From: DASVRA01 sp036388855
Lineage (GTDB): Bacteria > Pseudomonadota > Alphaproteobacteria > Caulobacterales > Caulobacteraceae
Direction of reading: 5' to 3'
Length of the DNA: 64,000 nt
Assembly: GCA_036388855.1 (NCBI GenBank)
Contig: DASVRA010000010.1
Location: forward strand, 62,001-126,000
Shown here: positions 45,511 through 54,171 of the stretch, in pieces
How positions within the stretch are numbered: position 1 is the first letter of the stretch
Layout of the letters: each line of letters starts with the position of its first letter
Made by a program: the position numbers and the translations under genes
Notes under the pieces: model-generated
Databases searched by the model: none
Told to the model about the DNA's origin: nothing
The model's input: only the letters and a program-made list of their open reading frames with translations

Positions 45511-46352
45511 AGTCCCGGCGCGAGGACGGCTACGCGCTCGTGGCTGCGGTGGCCGCGATGGCCGCCTTTGCCTTCATCGCGCTCGAAGTGATGGCGGCGG
45601 GCCGTGGCGCCGTGATCGGCGCTTCCGCCGAATACGACCGCGCCCGCATGGAAGCCGCCGCCGATGCGGGCGTGGCCATGGCGGTGCACGGCCTAGCCAT
45701 TGACGACCGCGCCCAACGCTGGGCCATCGACGGCCGCGCCCGCCGCACCAGCTTCGCCGGCCTGAACCTCTCCATCGCGGTTGAGGACGAGAAGGGCAAG
45801 ATCCCCCTCAACCACATCAATGAGCAGCAGGCCCGCGTCCTGTTCGAAACCATGGGCTTGAGCGGCGAGCGCCTCGACCAGGTGACCGACAGCTTCAACG
45901 ACTGGCGCGACGCCGACGACGAGCGCCGTTCCCACGGCGCCGAAGAAGCCGACTACGCCCCCCTCGGCCTGCACCCCCGCAACGGCCGCTTCCGCTCCGT
46001 CGATGAGCTGGTCCACGTTCGCGGCATGGACGCCGCCCTGCTGGCCCGCCTCAGGCCGACCCTGTCCGTGATCAGCGAAGGCGGCTTCCGCTCCCGCAAC
46101 GCCTCGCCGCTCGCCATCGCGGTGATGACCGAAACCGGCCTCGACTCTCCCGAAGCGATCGACCGCCAGCGCGAACTCCAGGGCCAGCGCCCGGCCCTGG
46201 AGATCACCGAAGACGAAGACCTCATCCGCCGCCCCCTGACCGTCCGCGTCACCGTCACCGACGGCGGCCGTGGCCGCTACGAGCGCGCGACGGTGATCGA
46301 GCTGACCGGCCTGCGCGACCGGCCGTTCGTGGTCCGGCAGCTAGGTTCTTAG
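45507..46352 (+). CDS. gspK: Minor pseudopilin GspK
   Basis: The large tip pseudopilin. The 281-aa prepilin has the leader MKSRREDG and mature start YALVAAVAAMAAFAFIALEV, lacking Glu at +5 as is usual for GspK. The body has LNHINEQQARVLFETMGLSG, DSFNDWRDADDERRSHGAE and FRSVDELVHVRGMDAALLARL, the inserted helical domain of the family. GTG 45507 overlaps the gspD stop. Last gene of the operon; no gspO prepilin peptidase gene is in the window, so it must be encoded elsewhere. Confidence 0.92.
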   Translation: MKSRREDGYALVAAVAAMAAFAFIALEVMAAGRGAVIGASAEYDRARMEAAADAGVAMAVHGLAIDDRAQRWAIDGRARRTSFAGLNLSIAVEDEKGKIPLNHINEQQARVLFETMGLSGERLDQVTDSFNDWRDADDERRSHGAEEADYAPLGLHPRNGRFRSVDELVHVRGMDAALLARLRPTLSVISEGGFRSRNASPLAIAVMTETGLDSPEAIDRQRELQGQRPALEITEDEDLIRRPLTVRVTVTDGGRGRYERATVIELTGLRDRPFVVRQLGS

Positions 46353-46452
46353 GCGCGGCGGCGTTTGACCGCCTTCGCGGCCCCACGCATCACGGCCAGG
46401 ATTTGAGCCGCGACCACGGCTCGGCTACCTTCCCTCGAAGGCGGGGAGAGCC

Positions 46453-48060
46453 ATGGGTCCAAGCGCGCACCTCGACACCTTCGTCCGCGATCACCTGCCG
46501 CCGGTCGACCAGCAACCCGTGTTCAGCTTCGATCTGCCCGAGCTGCAATATCCGCCACGGCTGAACGCCTCCACATTACTCGATCGGGCGATCGACGCTG
46601 GCTTCGCAGACAAGGCTGCAGTGCTGTCGGAGGCCCGCCGCTACACCTACGCTCAGCTCCTCGACGCCGCCTGCCGCATCGCCGAGGTGCTGGTCGAAGA
46701 CCTGGGCCTCGTCCCCGGCAATCGCGTGCTGCTCCACGCCCCGAACACCGCTCTGGCCATCGCCGCCTGGTTCGGCGTCCTGCGCGCCGGCGGCGTGGTC
46801 GTGGCCACCATGCCGATGCTCCGCGCCGGCGAGCTCCAGGTCGTCATCGACAAGGCCCAGATCAGCCACGCTCTGTTCGACCCCGCCCTGACCGAAGCCG
46901 TGAGCGGCGCCCAGTCGGCGGCCCCCGTCCTGCGCCGCCCACTCCCCTTCGACGAGTTGGAGCGGCGGATGGCGGAAAAGCCGGGCCGGTTCCCCCCATG
47001 CCCCACGGCGGCCGACGACACGGCGCTGATCGCCTTCACCTCCGGCACCACCGGCAAGCCCAAGGGCTGCATCCACTTCCACCGCGACGTGCTGGCGATG
47101 GCCGACACCTTCGCCCGCCACCTGCTCAAGCCCGAGCCGGAGGACGTGTTCTGCGGCACCCCTCCCTTCGCCTTCACCTTCGGTCTGGGCGCGGCGGTCG
47201 TCTTCCCCGCCGCCTTCGGCGCCGCCACCGCGCTCTGCAGCCGTCCCGGCTACGACGAACTCCTCGCCTGCATCGCCCGCCACGGCGTCACCACCCTGTT
47301 CACCGCCCCCACCGCCTACCGCGCCCTGCTCAAGGACGGCTCGGCCGAGCAGCTGCGTTCGCTGAAAACCTGCGTCTCGGCCGGCGAAGCCTTGCCCGCC
47401 GCCACCTCCGACGCCTGGTTCGAGCGCACCGGCATCCGCATCGTCGACGGCATTGGCTCCACCGAGATGATCCACATCTTCATCTCCGCCGCCGGCGACG
47501 AGGTCCGCCCCGGCGCCACCGGCAAGCCGGTGCCCGGCTACACCGCCGCGCTGCTGGATGACCACAACCACCTGATCGAGGGGCCTGGGCAGGGACGGCT
47601 GGCGATCCGCGGCCCCACCGGCTGCCGCTACCTCGCCGACGAGCGCCAGCGGAATTACGTGATCGACGGTTGGAACGTCACCGGCGACATCTACCGGCGC
47701 GACGAGGACGGCTACTACTGGTTCGTCAGCCGGGCCGACGACATGATCGTCTCCTCCGGCTACAACATCGGCGCGCCCGAGGTGGAACAGGCCATCCTCA
47801 CCCATCCCGCTGTGCTGGAAACGGCGGTGGTCGGCGCCGCCGACGAGCAGCGCGGCCAGCTGGTCAAGGCCTTCATTGTCCTGCACGACCCCGACACTGC
47901 GTCCGACGCCCTCAGGTGCGAAATCCAGGACCACGTGAAGCGCACCATCGCCCCCTACAAATACCCCCGCGCGCTCGAGTTCGTGCGCGAGCTGCCCAAG
48001 ACCCAGACCGGCAAGATCCAGCGCTTCAGGCTGCGCGACAGCGAGGCTCCGGCGCCTTAA
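46453..48060 (+). CDS. Benzoate-CoA ligase family enzyme (2-aminobenzoate-CoA ligase-like)
   Basis: A 535-aa AMP-forming acyl-CoA synthetase (ANL superfamily). Motifs are TSGTTGKPKGCIHFHRD (P-loop), GIGSTEMIHIFIS, GWNVTGDIYRRDEDGYYWFVSR (A7/A8 region) and the catalytic Lys in PKTQTGKIQRFRLR. The N-terminal DTFVRDHLPPVDQQPVF and LPELQYPPRLN match the benzoate/2-aminobenzoate-CoA ligase branch. No ring-attacking monooxygenase or reductase is adjacent, so the acid activated is uncertain. It is followed ten bases later by an FAH-family gene. Confidence 0.85.
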   Translation: MGPSAHLDTFVRDHLPPVDQQPVFSFDLPELQYPPRLNASTLLDRAIDAGFADKAAVLSEARRYTYAQLLDAACRIAEVLVEDLGLVPGNRVLLHAPNTALAIAAWFGVLRAGGVVVATMPMLRAGELQVVIDKAQISHALFDPALTEAVSGAQSAAPVLRRPLPFDELERRMAEKPGRFPPCPTAADDTALIAFTSGTTGKPKGCIHFHRDVLAMADTFARHLLKPEPEDVFCGTPPFAFTFGLGAAVVFPAAFGAATALCSRPGYDELLACIARHGVTTLFTAPTAYRALLKDGSAEQLRSLKTCVSAGEALPAATSDAWFERTGIRIVDGIGSTEMIHIFISAAGDEVRPGATGKPVPGYTAALLDDHNHLIEGPGQGRLAIRGPTGCRYLADERQRNYVIDGWNVTGDIYRRDEDGYYWFVSRADDMIVSSGYNIGAPEVEQAILTHPAVLETAVVGAADEQRGQLVKAFIVLHDPDTASDALRCEIQDHVKRTIAPYKYPRALEFVRELPKTQTGKIQRFRLRDSEAPAP

Positions 48061-48070
48061 GACGGAGCCC

Positions 48071-48775
48071 ATGGCCTACGTCTTCGACCCGCCCGAACAG
48101 CCTTCCGTCGCCATTAAGGGACGCGGCGAACGCTTCCCCGTCCGCCGCATCTTCTGCGTCGGCCGCAACTACGCCGAGCACGCGCGCGAGATGGGCGGCG
48201 ACGCCGGCCGCGAGCCGCCGTTCTTCTTCACCAAGCCAGCCGACGCGGTGGTCGAGAACGGCGCGACCATCCCTTACCCCTCCCGCACCGACAACCTGCA
48301 TCACGAAGTCGAGCTGGTGCTGGCGCTGGGGCGGGGAGGGCGGTCCGTCGGCCGCGAGGATGCCCTCCAGCTGATCTACGGCTACGCCGTCGGCGTCGAC
48401 CTGACCCGCCGCGACCTCCAGGCCGAGGCCAAGAAGCACGCCCGCCCCTGGGACGTCGCCAAGGGCTTCGACCGCTCCGCCCCAACCGCCGCCATCACCC
48501 CGGCCGCCGAGGCCGGCCCGCTGGAGCGCGGCCGCATCTGGCTCGCTGTCAACGGCGACACCCGGCAACAGGGCGACATCGCGGACATGATCTGGAGCCC
48601 CGCCGAGGTGTTGGCCGAACTGTCCACCCTGGTTGAACTGCGGCCAGGCGACCTGGTGTTCACCGGCACTCCCGCGGGCGTGGGCCGGATCGGACCAGGA
48701 GATGAAATCCGTTGCGGCGTCCATGGCTTGGAGGAGCTATCCTTTAGATTGGGAGAGGCGGCGACGGCGGCTTGA
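48071..48775 (+). CDS. Fumarylacetoacetate hydrolase family protein
   Basis: A 234-aa single-domain FAH-family enzyme. Signatures are FCVGRNYAEHAREMG, PFFFTKPADAVV, LHHEVELVLALGRGG with metal-binding acidic residues, YAVGVDLTRRDLQ, KGFDRSAP and LVFTGTPAGVGRI. The layout resembles fumarylpyruvate hydrolase of gentisate breakdown. Its pairing with an aryl-CoA ligase suggests aromatic-acid catabolism, but the substrate cannot be fixed. Its stop overlaps a TTG that could start the next gene. Confidence 0.88.
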   Translation: MAYVFDPPEQPSVAIKGRGERFPVRRIFCVGRNYAEHAREMGGDAGREPPFFFTKPADAVVENGATIPYPSRTDNLHHEVELVLALGRGGRSVGREDALQLIYGYAVGVDLTRRDLQAEAKKHARPWDVAKGFDRSAPTAAITPAAEAGPLERGRIWLAVNGDTRQQGDIADMIWSPAEVLAELSTLVELRPGDLVFTGTPAGVGRIGPGDEIRCGVHGLEELSFRLGEAATAA

Positions 48776-48831
48776 ACCAAGCTGGCGCGAACGCCTTGCG
48801 AAGCCAGCCAAGGCAGCCGCCCTTTAGCCGA

Positions 48832-49665
48832 ATGGAACAGACGAAAGAGACCGGTTCGGGAAAGGCGCGTCAGGCGCCCCCGCTGAGTATCCTGGCGGCG
48901 GCCACTGCCGGCGTGTTCGTCGCCTACAGCATAACCGTCTGGGCCGCGCTGGACCTGAGCGTGCCGGAGGCGCTCGCCGGAGGCGCCGCCAACACCGTTC
49001 CGGTGATCGTGTTCGGCCTGCCGGCGCGGCAGCTGATCGTCCGAGGGCTCGTGGGCCGCCCCTTGGCCCTGCAGGTCGCCGGGCATCTGGTTCTCGGCGC
49101 CGCCTTCACCGTGTTCGCCTACTGGCTGCTCATGGTGCTGCTGGGCCTGGTGACCGGCGTCTCGGCGCTCGAGTTCGACGTGCGGCCCTTCTCCAGGCGC
49201 GGCGCCGCCTGGCAGTTGCTTGAGAACGTCACCGTCTACGGCCTGATCGCCGCCCTCTCGTACCTGCAGACGCGGCGCGACCCTGTGGCCATCGTCCTTT
49301 CCGGCGCCGGCCGGGAAGGCCAAGCCCAGCGCGACCAGGCACTGTCCCGATACTTCATCCGCAGCGGCGAGGAGATCCGCCCGATCGATGTCGACCTGAT
49401 CGTCAGCATCTCCGGGGCGGACGATTACGCCGAGGTGGCGACCGTCAACGGCCGCCACCTGGTGCGGATGACGCTCAGCGAGTTCGAAAAGGCGCTCGAT
49501 CCGGCCAAGTTCGTCCGCATCCACCGCTCGCGCATCGTCAACCTGGACCGCGTCGCCCGCGCCGAGCCCGCCGGCGGCGGCCGCATGCTGCTGCACATGG
49601 AGGACGGTGAGATGATCACCGCCAGCCGCACTGGATCGCGCCTGCTGCGCGACCGAGTCCTTTAG
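48832..49665 (+). CDS. Membrane-anchored LytTR-family transcriptional regulator (second copy)
   Basis: About 277 aa. Four predicted membrane helices (LSILAAATAGVFVAYSITVW, NTVPVIVFGLPARQLIV, LVLGAAFTVFAYWLLMVLLGLV, ENVTVYGLIAALSYL) are followed by a LytTR domain (VDLIVSISGADDYAEVATVNG, FVRIHRSRIVNLDRVARAEP, DGEMITASRTGSRLL). The same architecture as the regulator at 18821-19654. ATG 48832 (MEQTKETG) is given; TTG 48772, overlapping the FAH stop, would add 20 residues. It may sense a membrane signal and control nearby genes; evidence is positional only. Confidence 0.82.
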   Translation: MEQTKETGSGKARQAPPLSILAAATAGVFVAYSITVWAALDLSVPEALAGGAANTVPVIVFGLPARQLIVRGLVGRPLALQVAGHLVLGAAFTVFAYWLLMVLLGLVTGVSALEFDVRPFSRRGAAWQLLENVTVYGLIAALSYLQTRRDPVAIVLSGAGREGQAQRDQALSRYFIRSGEEIRPIDVDLIVSISGADDYAEVATVNGRHLVRMTLSEFEKALDPAKFVRIHRSRIVNLDRVARAEPAGGGRMLLHMEDGEMITASRTGSRLLRDRVL

Positions 49666-49748
49666 TCCGGCCGAACCGACCGTTCACCGCCGCCGGGCGT
49701 CCGGTCGCCGATTTTCAGCCCGCGCCTCCCCCCGGCGCGTTAGCCACT

Positions 49749-49769
49749 AGCCCCGTTGGAGGGCTTTTT
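49749..49769 (+). terminator. Short hairpin with T5 directly before the CocE-type gene
   Basis: AGCCC (49749-49753) pairs with GGGCT (49761-49765), followed by a run of five T. It looks like a small intrinsic terminator for the LytTR gene. However, it ends three bases before the GTG start of the next gene and encloses part of its likely ribosome-binding site (GGAGG), so it could affect translation instead. Confidence 0.4.
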
Positions 49770-49771
49770 CA

Positions 49772-51979
49772 GTGAATCATCGTCAGCTCCTGGCCGCCGC
49801 CGCGGCCGCGTTCGTCCTTTTCTCGGGACCGCCCGCGCCCCGGGCGGAGCCGGCCGCGGCGCCGCCTCCGCTCGCCGATACCCTGATCGCCGCCTACGCG
49901 GGCCGCACCCAGCCGCGCGACCTCGAGACGCTGTTGCGGCTTCAGCTCGCGTCCGGCCGCCCCGCCGAAGCCGAAGGGACCATCCAACGGCTTGCGGCGC
50001 TCTACCGCCCCACCCAGCCCGGGCGCGCGCACGCCCTGCTGCCCTGGCGGATCTACGCCCGCGCGATGCGCCACGAGGGGGCGGGGCTCTCCACGCCTGA
50101 CTCCCTCGCCCGGGCGTTCAACGAACTTTACGCCCCGCTCCCCGACCGCGAGATGGTGGACGTGCTTCCCTGGTACGGCGCCAACCTGGACCGGCTGCGC
50201 CAGTCGCTCGCACGCGCCGGCGCCGCTTGCGAGGGCAAGGCCGTCGACGCCTGCCCGAACGCCGCCGAACTCGTCGCCGCGCGCCAGGCGATCGCCGTCT
50301 GGACCTACCTGATGCCGGCCTCCGAGCGGCTGATCCGGGCAGACGCCGCGCGCCGCTTCCTCATCGAGGACCTGCTTATCCCCACGCCCGACGGCGCGCG
50401 GATTTCGGCGATCCTGGTGCGGCCCCGCGCGGGCGGCGCCAGGCTCACCTCGCTGCTCAACTTCACCATCTACGCCCGCGACGACTGGAGCTTCACCGAC
50501 GCGGCGAAGATGGCGGCCAATGGCTACGCGGGTGTGGTCGCCTACACCCGCGGCAAGGGCCGCAGCCCCGGCCCGATCGTTCCCTACGAGCACGACGGGC
50601 GCGACGCGGCGGCGGTGATCGACTGGCTCGCGGCCCAGGCCTGGAGCGACGGCCGCGTCGGCATGTTCAGCGGCAGCTACAACGCCTCCGCTCAATGGGG
50701 CGCGCTCAAGCACCGCCCCAAGGCGCTGCGCGCGATCGCCACCAACGCCAGCAACGCGCCGGGCGTCGACACGCCGATGCAGGGCAACGTCTTCCAGAAC
50801 TTCATCTATCCGTGGCCGCTGCACGTCACGACCAACCGCACGCTGGACGAGATCAACTACTACGACAGCGCCCGCTGGGCCGCGCTCGACCGCGTCTGGT
50901 ACCAGAGCGGCCGGCCTTACCGGGAACTAGAGCGCATCGACGGCCAGCCCAACCCTGTGTTCGCCAAATGGCTGGCCCACCCTGACTACGACTCCTACTG
51001 GCAGGGCTTCACGCCCCAGGGGGAGGAGTTCGCCCGCGTCGACATCCCGGTCTTCGTCCAGACCGGCTACTATGACGGCGGCATGGTCGGCGCACTCCAC
51101 TACCTGCGCGAACACGTCCGTCATCGCCCGGACGCCGATCACCGGCTGCTGGTCGGCCCCTATCACCATACCGCGATGCAGACGGGCGTGCTCCCCACCG
51201 TCGACGGCTACGATGTCGATCCCGCCGCCCTGATCGACCTCCAGGACGTGCGCCTGAAGTGGTTCGACCACGTCTTCCGCGGCGCACCTCTTCCCGAACT
51301 CCTGAAGGACCGCGTCAATTATCAGGTGATGGGCGCAGACCTGTGGCGCCACGCCTCGAGCCTCGAAGCCATGGCCGGCGAACGCCTGCGGCTCTACCTC
51401 AATGGCCGCCGCGAGGGCGCACGCTTCCTGTTCGGCGAAGGCGGGCGGGCGGAGGGTTCAGCGCCCGAGCTCAGCGTAAACTTCGCCGACCGCACCGACG
51501 CCGACTTCCAGCCCCCCGCCAGCGAACCCGACACCCGCAACGCGCTCGTCTTCGTCACCGAGCCGCTGGGCAAGCCGATGGAGGTGGCCGGGCTGTTCTC
51601 GGGCCGCTTCGAGATCGTGACCAACAAGCGCGACCTCGACCTGTCGGTGGCTTTCTTTGAGCAGCGCGCGGACGGCCGCTACTTGCTGCTGGCCTCCTAC
51701 CTCGGCCGCGCCAGCTACATCGCCGACCGCAGCCGTCGCCAGTTGCTGCGGCCGGGGCGTCCCCAGGTCCTCGCCTTCGATAGCCAGACCCTGACCGCCC
51801 GCCGCCTCGCCGCCGGCAGCCGTATCCTCGCGGTGGTCGGCGTACCCAAGCGGCCCGACATCCAGATCAACTACGGGACCGGCAAGGATGTCAGCGACGA
51901 GTCCATCGCCGACGCGGGGGAGCCCCTGCATGTCCGCTGGGGTTCCGGAAGTTATCTCGAACTCGGCGTCCGCCGCTGA
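49772..51979 (+). CDS. Secreted CocE/NonD-family hydrolase (X-Pro dipeptidyl-peptidase-like)
   Basis: A 735-aa exported alpha/beta hydrolase. The signal peptide MNHRQLLAAAAAAFVLFSG...APRAEP precedes a ~180-residue N-terminal region. A peptidase S15-type core starts with IPTPDGARISAILVRP. The nucleophile elbow is VGMFSGSYNASAQW, the acid is likely the Asp in VQTGYYDGGMVG and the His is in VGPYHHTAM. A C-terminal jelly-roll domain follows (LRLYLNG to SYLELGVRR). The start is GTG 49772. The substrate could be esters or peptides. Not part of a clear operon. Confidence 0.85.
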   Translation: MNHRQLLAAAAAAFVLFSGPPAPRAEPAAAPPPLADTLIAAYAGRTQPRDLETLLRLQLASGRPAEAEGTIQRLAALYRPTQPGRAHALLPWRIYARAMRHEGAGLSTPDSLARAFNELYAPLPDREMVDVLPWYGANLDRLRQSLARAGAACEGKAVDACPNAAELVAARQAIAVWTYLMPASERLIRADAARRFLIEDLLIPTPDGARISAILVRPRAGGARLTSLLNFTIYARDDWSFTDAAKMAANGYAGVVAYTRGKGRSPGPIVPYEHDGRDAAAVIDWLAAQAWSDGRVGMFSGSYNASAQWGALKHRPKALRAIATNASNAPGVDTPMQGNVFQNFIYPWPLHVTTNRTLDEINYYDSARWAALDRVWYQSGRPYRELERIDGQPNPVFAKWLAHPDYDSYWQGFTPQGEEFARVDIPVFVQTGYYDGGMVGALHYLREHVRHRPDADHRLLVGPYHHTAMQTGVLPTVDGYDVDPAALIDLQDVRLKWFDHVFRGAPLPELLKDRVNYQVMGADLWRHASSLEAMAGERLRLYLNGRREGARFLFGEGGRAEGSAPELSVNFADRTDADFQPPASEPDTRNALVFVTEPLGKPMEVAGLFSGRFEIVTNKRDLDLSVAFFEQRADGRYLLLASYLGRASYIADRSRRQLLRPGRPQVLAFDSQTLTARRLAAGSRILAVVGVPKRPDIQINYGTGKDVSDESIADAGEPLHVRWGSGSYLELGVRR

Positions 51980-52020
51980 GGACGTAAGGCGCCACCCGAT
52001 TAGCTTCTATCAGCCTATGA

Positions 52021-52695
52021 TCAGGCCCCTGCACGCAAATCCGTAGCCTCCGGAGCTTTCGTCCTGATCTCTGCCGCCGCCTGGATGAACTCCCACAGCG
52101 CCGCGATCTCCCTGGCCGCCGTGCGGTCTCCCATCTCCTCCGCCGACCGCCCGGTCTCCAGCGCCGTCTGGTAGATAGCCCTCGAGCGCAGCACCACCGG
52201 CGCCACCGGCACCCGCATGAACTCCAGCGCCCGGAAGGCCCGCTTCATCAGCGGCGGCTCGATGCCTTCGCGGGCGATCGGCGCCTGGTTCACCACCACC
52301 GCCGACTCCTTGCCGAGCCGCCGCACCAACCCCACCGTCCGCGCCAGGCCCGCGAGGTCTAGCAGCGTCGGCCGCACCACCAGCACGGCGAAATCGGCCA
52401 GCACCAGCGCCTCGCTCGCGTCCTCCAGCGCCCCCGCCTGGGTGTCGATGATCAGCAGCTGCTTGCGCAGTCCGATCGCCGCGAACTGCGTCGCCATCAC
52501 CTCCGCCCCTGAGGAGGCCACGCAAGGCGGCCCCGGCTCGCGCCGGCCGCTCAGCACGTCGCTGGCCGAGTGCTGCGGATCGATGTCGGCGACGAGCGTA
52601 TCGAGCCCGCGCAGGTGCGCCGCCAGCGCCAGGTGCGTCGCCACGGTGGTCTTGCCCGACCCGCCCTTCAGGGCCACGACCGCCAATGTCCGCAC
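52021..52695 (-). CDS. Orphan ParA/MinD-family ATPase
   Basis: A 224-aa deviant Walker ATPase: ALKGGSGKTTVATHLALAAHLRG (Walker A with the signature Lys10), VADIDPQHSASDVL (Walker A') and LLIIDTQAG (Walker B). There is no neighbouring parB, repB or origin, so it is not a standard segregation pair. Such orphans position cargoes such as chemotaxis arrays, carboxysomes or flagella, or regulate division; which applies here is unknown. Convergent with the CocE-type gene, 41 bp apart. GFA and RibD-like genes lie upstream on the same strand. Confidence 0.88.
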   Translation of the reverse strand: MRTLAVVALKGGSGKTTVATHLALAAHLRGLDTLVADIDPQHSASDVLSGRREPGPPCVASSGAEVMATQFAAIGLRKQLLIIDTQAGALEDASEALVLADFAVLVVRPTLLDLAGLARTVGLVRRLGKESAVVVNQAPIAREGIEPPLMKRAFRALEFMRVPVAPVVLRSRAIYQTALETGRSAEEMGDRTAAREIAALWEFIQAAAEIRTKAPEATDLRAGA

Positions 52696-52724
52696 TCGCC
52701 GATGTCTCCTCTTGCCGGTTGGCT

Positions 52725-53186
52725 CTAGGGCCGGGCCGCTTCGGCGGCGTACGCCTTCGTCAGCGGCTCCCAGGCCGCCATGTCCGGAAAGCCTTCATAG
52801 CTATGCCGGGCCGGCGTGCTCGCCCACGGCAGCTTCTCGCGCGTGAACGTCTCCACGAACGGCTCGAACCAGCCGTGCTCGTCCAGCATCGTCGGCCGCA
52901 CGTTGACCAATCCGTCCATCGCGGGCGGCCGGGTGAACACCCAGCTCATGCAATGCGGGCAGAAGTGGTGCATGTCACGGTTCAAACCGCCCAGGACGGT
53001 CTCGCCCTGGGTAAGCGCGAACCCGTCCGCCGGCATGATGATCGTCAGCGAAAAGGCGCTGGCGCTCATCCGCTGGCAGCCGGCGCAGTGGCAGGCCAAC
53101 GCGATCAGCGGCGCCTGGGTCACCCGAAAGCGCACGGAGCCGCACCGGCACCCACCTTCCCACGGCAGCTTCCAATGAGCGCTCAT
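52725..53186 (-). CDS. GFA/CENP-V family zinc-binding protein
   Basis: A 153-aa protein of the glutathione-dependent formaldehyde-activating family. Zinc ligands are visible in GGCRCGSVRF, CHCAGCQRMS and HFCPHCMSWVF. Most family members have no proven activity. ATG 53186 (MSAHWKLPWEGGCRCG) is preferred over an in-frame ATG at 53222. It lies 29 bp upstream of the orphan ParA gene in the same direction. Confidence 0.88.
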   Translation of the reverse strand: MSAHWKLPWEGGCRCGSVRFRVTQAPLIALACHCAGCQRMSASAFSLTIIMPADGFALTQGETVLGGLNRDMHHFCPHCMSWVFTRPPAMDGLVNVRPTMLDEHGWFEPFVETFTREKLPWASTPARHSYEGFPDMAAWEPLTKAYAAEAARP

Positions 53187-53303
53187 CGCCAGTCTCCGCG
53201 GCCGCTGGCGGGCCGCGCCCAATGAAGATGAGCACTATTCCTACGCTGTAGCGCTACGATAGCCAAAACCAGACTTCCGGGGCGATTTCCATCCGGCACG
53301 AAA

Positions 53304-53834
53304 TTAAGCAGGGACGTAGGTCAACCTGATCACATCCTCGCCAATCAGATCGTGGCTCATGAGGCGGAGCGGCGGCCGTGGTCCGGCGAAATATGGCTTT
53401 CCCTGGCCAAGCACGACGGGGTGCAGGTAGATACGATATTCATCAATCAGGCCCAGGTCTGTGAGGCTCCGCGCCAAGTCCGGGCCGGCAACTTCGATCT
53501 CCCCATCGCGCTCGACCTTCAGCTGCCGGATCGCGCTCTCAAGATCATCCTCAACGAGCGTGGCGTTGGGGCCGAGTGATTTCAACGAACGTGAGACGAC
53601 CCATTTTGGCTGGTTCCGCCACGCCGCCGCGAAGGCGTGTTCCTCTGCATCCCATTCAGCATGATCGTCGTCCCAATAACGCATGAGCTCATACATTTGG
53701 CGGCCGTACACACTGCCGGCCTGCCCCTCAGCCTCCTCGATGAAGTGGCGGAAGAGCGTGGGGCTTGGCGCAAACGCCGTATGGTCAACGTAGCCGTCCA
53801 GGGACTGATTCATCCCGAACACGAGCTTAGCCAT
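53304..53834 (-). CDS. RibD C-terminal-domain dihydrofolate reductase family protein
   Basis: A 176-aa protein with the DHFR-like RibD C-terminal fold: KLVFGMNQSLDGYVDHTAF at the N-terminus, VYGRQMYELMRYW, WVVSRSLKSLGPN and the C-terminal LIDEYRIYLHPVVLGQGKPYF. It is probably an NADPH-dependent reductase of unknown substrate. ATG 53834 gives the family start. Base composition is clearly less GC-rich than its neighbours, suggesting more recent acquisition. Confidence 0.88.
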   Translation of the reverse strand: MAKLVFGMNQSLDGYVDHTAFAPSPTLFRHFIEEAEGQAGSVYGRQMYELMRYWDDDHAEWDAEEHAFAAAWRNQPKWVVSRSLKSLGPNATLVEDDLESAIRQLKVERDGEIEVAGPDLARSLTDLGLIDEYRIYLHPVVLGQGKPYFAGPRPPLRLMSHDLIGEDVIRLTYVPA

Positions 53835-53971
53835 CCCGCTTCCTCTTCTGTCCACGACACTCTGCTGGTGCGATGCAACCGGTTGTAAGCTGCGCCATAT
53901 CTGTTGCTAAGCGGCGTATTGGCCGCAGCGTTTTAATAGAGACGGGCGGCGCTTGGCGGCAGGTGGCGATG

Positions 53972-54061
53972 TGGCGGACGGGGTGGGATTCGAACCCACG
54001 GTGGGCGCAAACCCACGGCGGTTTTCAAGACCGCTGCCTTAAACCACTCGGCCACCCGTCC
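53972..54061 (-). tRNA. tRNA-Ser (anticodon TGA)
   Basis: A 90-nt type II tRNA on the minus strand, with acceptor GGACGGG/CCCGTCC, anticodon loop CTTGAAA (TGA), the long serine variable arm, T-loop GTTCGAATC and an encoded GCCA end. Confidence 0.96.
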
Positions 54062-54171
54062 TCGCCAGCCGAGATAGCAGGGGAGGGGGCCCGCCTCCAG
54101 CACGCCCGCTCGGCTTAACCAAACGGAAAAGCTGCCGGGGCAAGCTAAGCTGTCGCTTAGGAGGCGCGGCC

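Noticed and set aside
54115..54129. CtrA-like half site (TTAACC) upstream of rlpA
   Set aside because: Only one TTAA half is present; the second half of TTAA-N7-TTAA does not match.
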